In this document: positions 58,983-64,000 of the stretch, in pieces
How the letters are laid out: each line of letters opens with the position of its first letter
Numbering within the stretch: position 1 is the stretch's first letter
Assembly: GCA_009667805.1 (NCBI GenBank)
Contig: CM019065.1
Span: forward strand, 15,946,952 to 16,010,951
Reading direction: 5' to 3'
From: Leptobrachium leishanense
Lineage: Eukaryota; Chordata; Amphibia; Anura; Megophryidae
DNA: 64,000 nucleotides
Program-made: the position numbers and the translations under genes
The notes under the pieces: model-generated
What the model was told of the DNA's origin: nothing
What the model saw: only the letters and a program-made list of their open reading frames with translations
Databases searched by the model: none

Positions 58983-59395
58983 ATAATAATACAAAACAGG
59001 ATGTGTCCATATAAAACGTGGGGGTTTTATAACTAGGCCGGACTAAGATTACATGAAAAGCAGCTGGCTGCAATATAAGAGTTTACAAATTACAGCACAT
59101 AAGGTGCTTCTAAGGCTGAGGGAAACTGTAAGGTGACTGGGAGGGATTTAGACCATAACCTTACCGACGATGCTTTCAATAGGGGGAGAGATTGTAATGA
59201 GGTGTTCCTTCCAGCTCCTGTGGTGAAGGAAATGGTGGCCTCTCTCCCACAATCCCCTGTAATAGTGAGGGAAGCACATGACTTAGCCTATAGGAATTCT
59301 GGGAAGGCTGAATACCAGGGTGCTGTAAAAATAAACGGCCACTAGATGGCGACTCTAAACATTACACTTACATTTCTGCTCTGAAAGGCAGCACA
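58983..59395 (-). repeat. 5' LTR of the BEL element, outer part
   Basis: Continues the BEL LTR from ATAATAATACAAAACAGG to the tip GGCAGCACA, followed by the TSD CGAGG. It matches 37251-37514 over the shared part. Confidence 0.93.
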
Positions 59396-60204
59396 CGAGG
59401 GCCAACCGCACCAGCATATGGTCTCACAAGGGGTCTGAGGATCTCATCTCGGTACCTAATGGCAGTCAGGCTACCTCTGGCGAGCACATGGAGGGCTGTG
59501 CAGCCCCCTAAAGAAATGCCACCCCACACCATTACTGACCCACTGCCAAACCGGTCATGCTGGAGGATGTTGCAGGCAGCAGAACGTTCTCCACGGCTTC
59601 TCCACACCCTGTCACGTGTCAGTGTGAACCTGCTTTCATCTGTGAAGAGCAAAGGGTGCCAGTGGTGAAGCTGCCAATCTTGGTGTTCTCTGGCAAATGC
59701 CAAACGTCCTGCACGGTGATGGGCTGTAAGCACAACACCCACCTGTGGACGTCGGGCCCCTCATAGAGTCTATTTCTGACCGTTTGAGCAGGCACATGCA
59801 CATTTGTGGCCCGCTGGTGGTCATTTTGCAAGGCTCTGGTAGTGCTCCTCCTATCCCTCCTTGCACAAAGGTGGAGGTAGCGGTCCTGCTGCTGGGTTGT
59901 TGCCCTCCTAAGGCCTCCTCCACGTCTCCTGATGTACTGGCCTGTCTTCTGGTGGCGCCTCCATGCTCTGGACACTACGTAAACCTTGTTGCCACAGCTC
60001 GCATTGAGGTGCCATCCTGGATGAGCTGCACTACCTGAGCCACTTGTGTGACCACTAGAGTGACAGCACCGCCAGCATTCAAAAGTGACCAAACCATCAG
60101 CCAGGAAGCATAGGAACTGAGAAGTGGTCTGTGGTCACCACAGTGTGTTGATTAAGTGTTCCCTTTATTTTTTTGAGCAGTGTACATATATATATATATA
60201 TACA

Positions 60205-60362
60205 CATACCCCCAAAGAGATACATATATATATATACACACACATAGATATAAATATATCTCTTTGGGGGTATGTGTATATATACAGGTCTGTGGGGGTA
60301 TGTACATGTATGTATGTCTGTGGGGATATAAGTGTTTGTAGATATACATACCCCCACAGACC
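60205..60362. repeat. Two adjacent palindromes in TA-rich DNA
   Basis: First: CATACCCCCAAAGAGATA (60205-60222) pairs with 60257-60274. Second: GGTCTGTGGGGGTATGT (60287-60303) pairs with ACATACCCCCACAGACC (60346-60362). All four arms share TACCCCC/GGGGGTA, suggesting duplication of one inverted unit. They start right at the end of the outer Tc1. Confidence 0.92.
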
Positions 60363-60392
60363 TTAGCCCTCTGCCAGCTTCCACTTCTAACG

Positions 60393-60648
60393 GGCCCCAT
60401 CGGGTGGATTTGTTTCTTCGAGCGGCCGCGGCAAAGGTTGCAGACCGGCCGCTCGCTTCACTGGGGAACCGCCAGTCGCAATCTTGCGAGATCCTGGAGT
60501 TCCCGAGATCTCCCTGTTCCCGAGATCTCGTTAACTCCGGGATCTTGCGAGATCCCGGCTGGCGGGTCCCCAGTGAAGCAAGTGGCCGGGCTGCAACATT
60601 TGCCGGGCTGGCGCACGCTCGAAGAAACAAATCCACCCTGATGGGGCC
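60393..60648. repeat. 256-bp GC-rich palindrome
   Basis: Arms about 60393-60515 and 60526-60648 pair imperfectly: GGCCCCATCGGGTGGATTTG with CAAATCCACCCTGATGGGGC, CTTCACTGGGG with CCCCAGTGAAG, and CTTGCGAGATCC with GGATCTTGCGAG (shifted). A foldback MITE or an inverted duplication. Confidence 0.9.
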
Positions 60649-60659
60649 TGGCAGTGCCA

Positions 60660-61155
60660 TTAGAGCACTCTGCCAGCCGCGCCTGCCCCTCAGACACCGT
60701 CCGGAAAGCAAGCGCTGGCTTCTGGTATCGGCATCGGTGCATCCCTACTTGGAACCGTAGCTCTAACATGATGGCGTCACAGTCTGGGAAGTCTTTCCAG
60801 TCCACACACCATAGGATAGAACAGGGAGAGGCTAGGATCCCCAGAGTTTAAAGAATGGAGACTGTGATGAAGCTGTATGTGATGTCTGTGTGTTGCTGCA
60901 GTGTCTCTGGGGATCAGGTTAGAAAGTAACAAAAATGCATTAGAATTTCCAAATAAACAGGTAAAGCAGCTCCTGCTCGTGTCTGCCATCTAGTGGTGAA
61001 TTTGGGGCACTGTATTGTTTGTCAGGAATGCGGTGCACACCATGCAGACACATTCCACAACCACAACCTCTTCTGGTTGGACAAGGGTGATTTCTCTGCA
61101 TCTGCTAACAAAATCACCAAAAGGAAAAATATAAACCACTAGCAAGTCACCAACT
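60660..61155. other. No gene seen
   Basis: Apparently unique non-coding sequence. No recognised domain or repeat. Confidence 0.45.
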
Positions 61156-61159
61156 GCCT

Positions 61160-61400
61160 GTCACGTGTATATGTGTGTGCATGGTGTGTAAATGTGTGTG
61201 TGTGTTTGTGCATGTGTGTCTGCATACGTGTATGCATGCGGGTGTGCATTTGTGTGCGTGTGCATGGGTGTGTGTATTCGTGTGCATGGATGTGTGTGTG
61301 CATGTATTTGTGTGCATGTGTGTGTGTGTGAATGCGTATGTGCATGGTTGTGTGTATGTGTCTGTGCATGTATGTGTGCATGGGTGTGTGCATGTGTAAG
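61160..61400. repeat. Degenerate (TG)n-rich tract
   Basis: Long GTGTGTGCATG-type run of alternating purine and pyrimidine. Open frames are compositional. Confidence 0.9.
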
Positions 61401-61734
61401 GACAGAGGCTGTGACCCCTGTATAGTGTTGTGTGTATGGAACCCAATGGCAAGCCGTCGAAGAAGGAGACCAGGAGGTGTATATAAGCAACGGAATATTT
61501 ACTGAGATAAAAAGGAATATAAATCCAGAACAAAAGACTATTAGTCAAAAGATATTCTTAGTTAGAAGAAAGTCCAGAACGGAGGATTGAGAGTAAGGGT
61601 CTTCGGGGTTTAGAAGTGACACAAAGTCCAGAACGAAGGGTTGTAGAAAAAGGTAATGTGGGCTGTGGCCTTTGAGACAAGCCTGGGTTGTGGATCTGAA
61701 ACTGGTACCGTGGTCGTGGAGCAAGCCAGGAGGC

Positions 61735-63500
61735 AGGATTTGAAGCTGGTACCGTGGTAGCAGAAGCAAGCCAGGGTGCAGGCCTGGAGCTGGAAACGTG
61801 GTAGCGGAAGCAAGCCGTGTGTAGGTCTGGAGCTGGTACCGTGGTAGCGGAAGCAAGCCGTGGTGTAGGTCTGGAGCTGGTACCGTGATAGCAGAAGCAA
61901 GCCGGGGTGTAGGTATGGAGCTGGTACCATGGTAGCGGAAGCAAGCCGTGTGTAGGTCTGGAGCTGGTACCGTGGTAGCGGAAGCAAGCCGTGTGTAGGT
62001 CTGGAGCTGGTACCGTGATAGCAGAAGCACGCCGGGGTGTAGGTCTGGAGCTGGTACCGTGATAGCAGAAGCAAGCCGGGGTGTAGGTCTGGAGCTGGTA
62101 CCGTGATAGCAGAAGCAAGCCGGGGTGTAGGTATGGAGCTGGTACCATGGTAGCAGAAGCAAGCCGGGGTGCAGGCCTGGAGCTGGAAACGTGGTAGCGG
62201 AAGCAAGCCGGGGTGTAGGTCTGGAGCTGGTACCGTGGTAGCGGAAGCAAGCCGGGGTGCAGGCCTGGAGCTGGAAACGTGGTAGCGGAAGCAAGCCAGG
62301 GTGTAGGTCTGGAGCTGGTACCTGGTAGCAGAAGCAAGCCGGGGTGCAGGTCTGGAGCTGGTACCGTGGTAGCGAAGCAAGCCGGGGGTTAGGTCTGGAG
62401 CTGGTACCGTGGTAGCGGAAGCAAGCCGGGGTGTAGGTCTGGAGCTGGTACCGTGATAGCAGAAGCAAGCCGGGGTGTAGGTATGGAGCTGGTACCATGG
62501 TAGCAGAAGCAAGCCGGGGTGCAGGCCTGGAGCTGGAAACGTGGTAGCGGAAGCAAGCCGGGGTGTAGGTCTGGAGCTGGTACCGTGGTAGCGGAAGCAA
62601 GCCGGGGTGCAGGCCTGGAGCTGGAAACGTGGTAGCGGAAGCAAGCCAGGGTGTAGGTCTGGAGCTGGTACCGTGGTAGCAGAAGCAAGCCGGGGTGCAG
62701 GTCTGGAGCTGGTACCGTGGTAGCGGAAGCAAGCCGGGGTGTAGGTCTGGAGCTGGTACCGTGGTAGCGGAAGCAAGCCGGGGTGTAGGTCTGGAGCTGG
62801 TACCGTGATAGCAGAAGCAAGCCGGGGTGTAGGTATGGAGCTGGTACCATGGTAGCGGAAGCAAGCCGGGGTGTAGGTCTGGAGCTGGTACCATGGTAGC
62901 GGAAGCAAGCCGTGTGTAGGTCTGGAGCTGGTACCGTGGTAGCGGAAGCAAGCCGTGGTGTAGGTCTGGAGCTGGTACCGTGATAGCAGAAGCACGCCGG
63001 GGTGTAGGTATGGAGCTGGTACCATGGTAGCAGAAGCAAGCCGGGGTGCAGGCCTGGAGCTGGAAACGTGGTAGCGGAAGCAAGCCGGGGTGTAGGTCTG
63101 GAGCTGGTACCGTGGTAGCGGAAGCAAGCCGGGGTGTAGGTCTGGAGCTGGTACCGTGGTAGCAGAAGCAAGCCGGGGTGCAGGCCTGGAGCTGGAAACG
63201 TGGTAGCGGAAGCAAGCCGGGGTGTAGGTCTGGAGCTGGTACCGTGGTAGCGGAAGCAAGCCAGGGTGTAGGTCTGGAGCTGGTACCGTGGTAGCAGAAG
63301 CAAGCCGGGGTGCAGGTCTGGAGCTGGTACCGTGGTAGCGGAAGCAAGCCAGGGTGTAGGTCTGGAGCTGGAAACGTGGTAGAGGAAGCAAGCCGGGGTG
63401 TAGGTCTGGAGCTGGAAACGTGGTAGAGGAAGCAAGCCGGGGTGTAGGTCTGGAGCTGGTACCGTGATAGCGGAAGCAAGCCGGGGTGCAGGTCTGGAGC
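61735..63500. repeat. 44-bp minisatellite, about 40 copies
   Basis: Unit GGAAGCAAGCCGGGGTGTAG + GTCTGGAGCTGGTACCGTGG + TAGC. Three main variants (GTACCGTGG, GTACCATGG, GAAACGTGG) are interleaved. As 44 is not a multiple of 3, each frame reads all phases with a 44-residue period. All three minus frames lack stops, so very long spurious ORFs appear. Degenerate first copies at 61680-61735 (CTGAAACTGGTACCGTGG) show where it began. Confidence 0.96.
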
Positions 63501-63745
63501 TCAGGATTCACTTGGAACAGGAACGAAGAGGGAACACTGGATAACTGGAGTGGTGAACCACAGTATAACCTGGTTAATGAACTGAGAAAGGTGGCAGGTT
63601 TAAATAGGGTTCAGAGGATCATAAGAACACTGTTCACCTGAGACTCGTAGGTGGAGCTGGGATACCTGAGTACTTATAGCAAAAAGGAGGGATGATCGAG
63701 TCAGTGCTTCCTTCAAAGGGTTTTTTCTTTTTTTCTGTGTACCTT
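63501..63745. other. Flank of the 44-bp array, possibly LTR-derived
   Basis: GGAACAGGAACGAAGAGGG and TTTAAATAGGGTTCAG resemble the promoter side of the LTRs in this window, in reverse. No LTR ends are found, so this is a suggestion only. Confidence 0.35.
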
Positions 63746-63748
63746 TAA

Positions 63749-64000
63749 GGCTAGGGTCAGACGAACGCATTTTCGCGTTGTCTGTGAAAAAGTGCGTTCG
63801 AACGAATGGACGTATTTTTTCACGGAGTACGCGATAGCGGTCATACGATGCGCATTTGCATCCGTGATTTTGTACGGATCATCAATAAAACACTTTGTGC
63901 ATCTGGACGTTATGTTGGCCGGACATTAGCAGTGTCTGACATCTCCAATTCACGCACACACGCCTCTAGCGGATGCAGCGCACTCTGTACAACCGTACTA
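63749..64000. mobile_element. Harbinger-like MITE, left part, cut by window end
   Basis: Starts GGCTAGGGTCAGACGAACGC after TAA (63746-63748), the same terminus as the element at 10163-10609. The interior is CG-rich. The right end is beyond the window. Confidence 0.8.

Larger units (their letters stand above)
37061..59395 (-). mobile_element. BEL/Pao LTR retrotransposon, heavily interrupted
   Basis: CGAGG flanks it (37056-37060 and 59396-59400), a 5-bp duplication inside the Tc1 transposase. It runs on the minus strand: 5' LTR, Gag with BEL zinc knuckles, protease, RT, RNase H, and the start of integrase. A deletion removes most of integrase and fuses it to the middle of the 3' LTR at about 37514. 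A LINE (41252-44012) interrupts gag, and a gypsy element (45631-58978) interrupts the 5' LTR. Confidence 0.94.
36752..60100 (-). pseudogene. Tc1 transposase, split by the BEL element
   Basis: On the minus strand, 60100-59401 encodes the DNA-binding part ([31 protein letters not shown]) and the first catalytic part ([28 protein letters not shown]), ending near YAGAVGP. After the BEL element, 37055-36752 continues NARPHVAGVCQQFLQDEGID, SPDLNPIEH (Glu) and finally VQVWEEIPQET ... CREVIQARGGHTHY. The second Asp motif is degraded (PPNARPHV where QDNARPHV is usual). Several frameshifts add to the interruption. Confidence 0.92.
36493..60182 (-). mobile_element. Tc1-like transposon hosting a nested insertion stack
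   Basis: The left end CACTGCTCAAAAAAAATAAA at 36493 and the right end TTTATTTTTTTGAGCAGTG at 60182 are inverted repeats of a very common fish and frog Tc1 type. TA lies outside both (36491-36492 and 60183-60184). Only 36493-37060 and 59396-60182, about 1.35 kb, are native. The remaining 22.3 kb is a BEL element and its own insertions. Confidence 0.93.

Noticed and set aside
37061..59371. BEL LTR edge at 59366 (ATTACA) with TSD CTTAC
   Set aside because: No matching repeat at the left side. Moving the edge to 59395 gives the TSD CGAGG on both sides and restores the Tc1 sequence.
61175..61425. Cys/Val-rich and His/Thr-rich frames
   Set aside because: Degenerate (TG)n tract.
61545..63511. Minus-strand frames of more than 600 codons
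   Set aside because: Artefact of the 44-bp minisatellite, open in all three minus frames.
61410..63680. LTR containing the 44-bp array
   Set aside because: TGTGACCCC at 61410 looks like an LTR tip, but no matching end or target duplication was found.

Overview
This window looks like vertebrate, most probably amphibian (frog) nuclear DNA. It is a graveyard of transposable elements around one intact host gene, an intron-less olfactory receptor at 15350-16279. The amphibian call rests on the mix: CR1 LINEs ending in a TTCTATGTTTC-type tail, several different Tc1-like elements, BEL/Pao and Ty3/gypsy elements, hAT and Harbinger-like short elements, and an L2-type LINE tail. I see no tRNA, rRNA, CRISPR or bacterial feature. 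Reading frames inside the many minisatellites are artefacts of repetition.

Layout. 1-2779 is the 3' part of a Ty3/gypsy chromovirus (RNase H, integrase, chromodomain, polypurine tract, 3' LTR). 2780-5226 holds an L2-type tail and three minisatellites. 7351-10000 is a Tc1 element whose transposase is split by a 1.0-kb insert. 10163-10609 is a Harbinger-like MITE and 11344-12290 a short hAT copy. 12334-14455 and 16565-20311 are two broken CR1 LINEs flanking the olfactory receptor; one carries a 0.8-kb insert and the other a solo LTR. 20738-21584 is a solo LTR with TSD CATAC. 22029-22909 is a foldback mariner. 24840-28441 is an LTR element with a long coiled-coil Gag-like ORF and no pol, inserted into an L2-type LINE. 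29381-36458 is a Tc1 element interrupted by a second pol-less LTR element (29719-35407), whose Gag-like ORF is mostly a 2.6-kb array of 30-bp repeats.

From 36493 to 60182 one Tc1 element contains everything. Its transposase is split by a BEL/Pao element (37061-59395, TSD CGAGG). That element is interrupted by a Jockey-superfamily LINE (41252-44012) and, inside its LTR, by a Ty3/gypsy element (45631-58978, TSD ATAG). The gypsy element has pol order integrase-RT-RNase H and a SCAN-like Gag (Gmr1 type). Its gag is split by a 7.9-kb element with hAT-like ends (50329-58218, TSD ACCTGCTG). That last element holds no recognised transposase but carries a spliced Myb/SANT-like gene that reads open through four exons. 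60205-60650 is a run of palindromes, 61735-63500 a 44-bp minisatellite, and the window ends inside another Harbinger-like MITE.

The TSDs give a relative order of insertion: Tc1 first, then BEL, then gypsy, then hAT. All coordinates, splice sites and TSDs were read by eye; family assignments rest on recognised motifs, not database searches.
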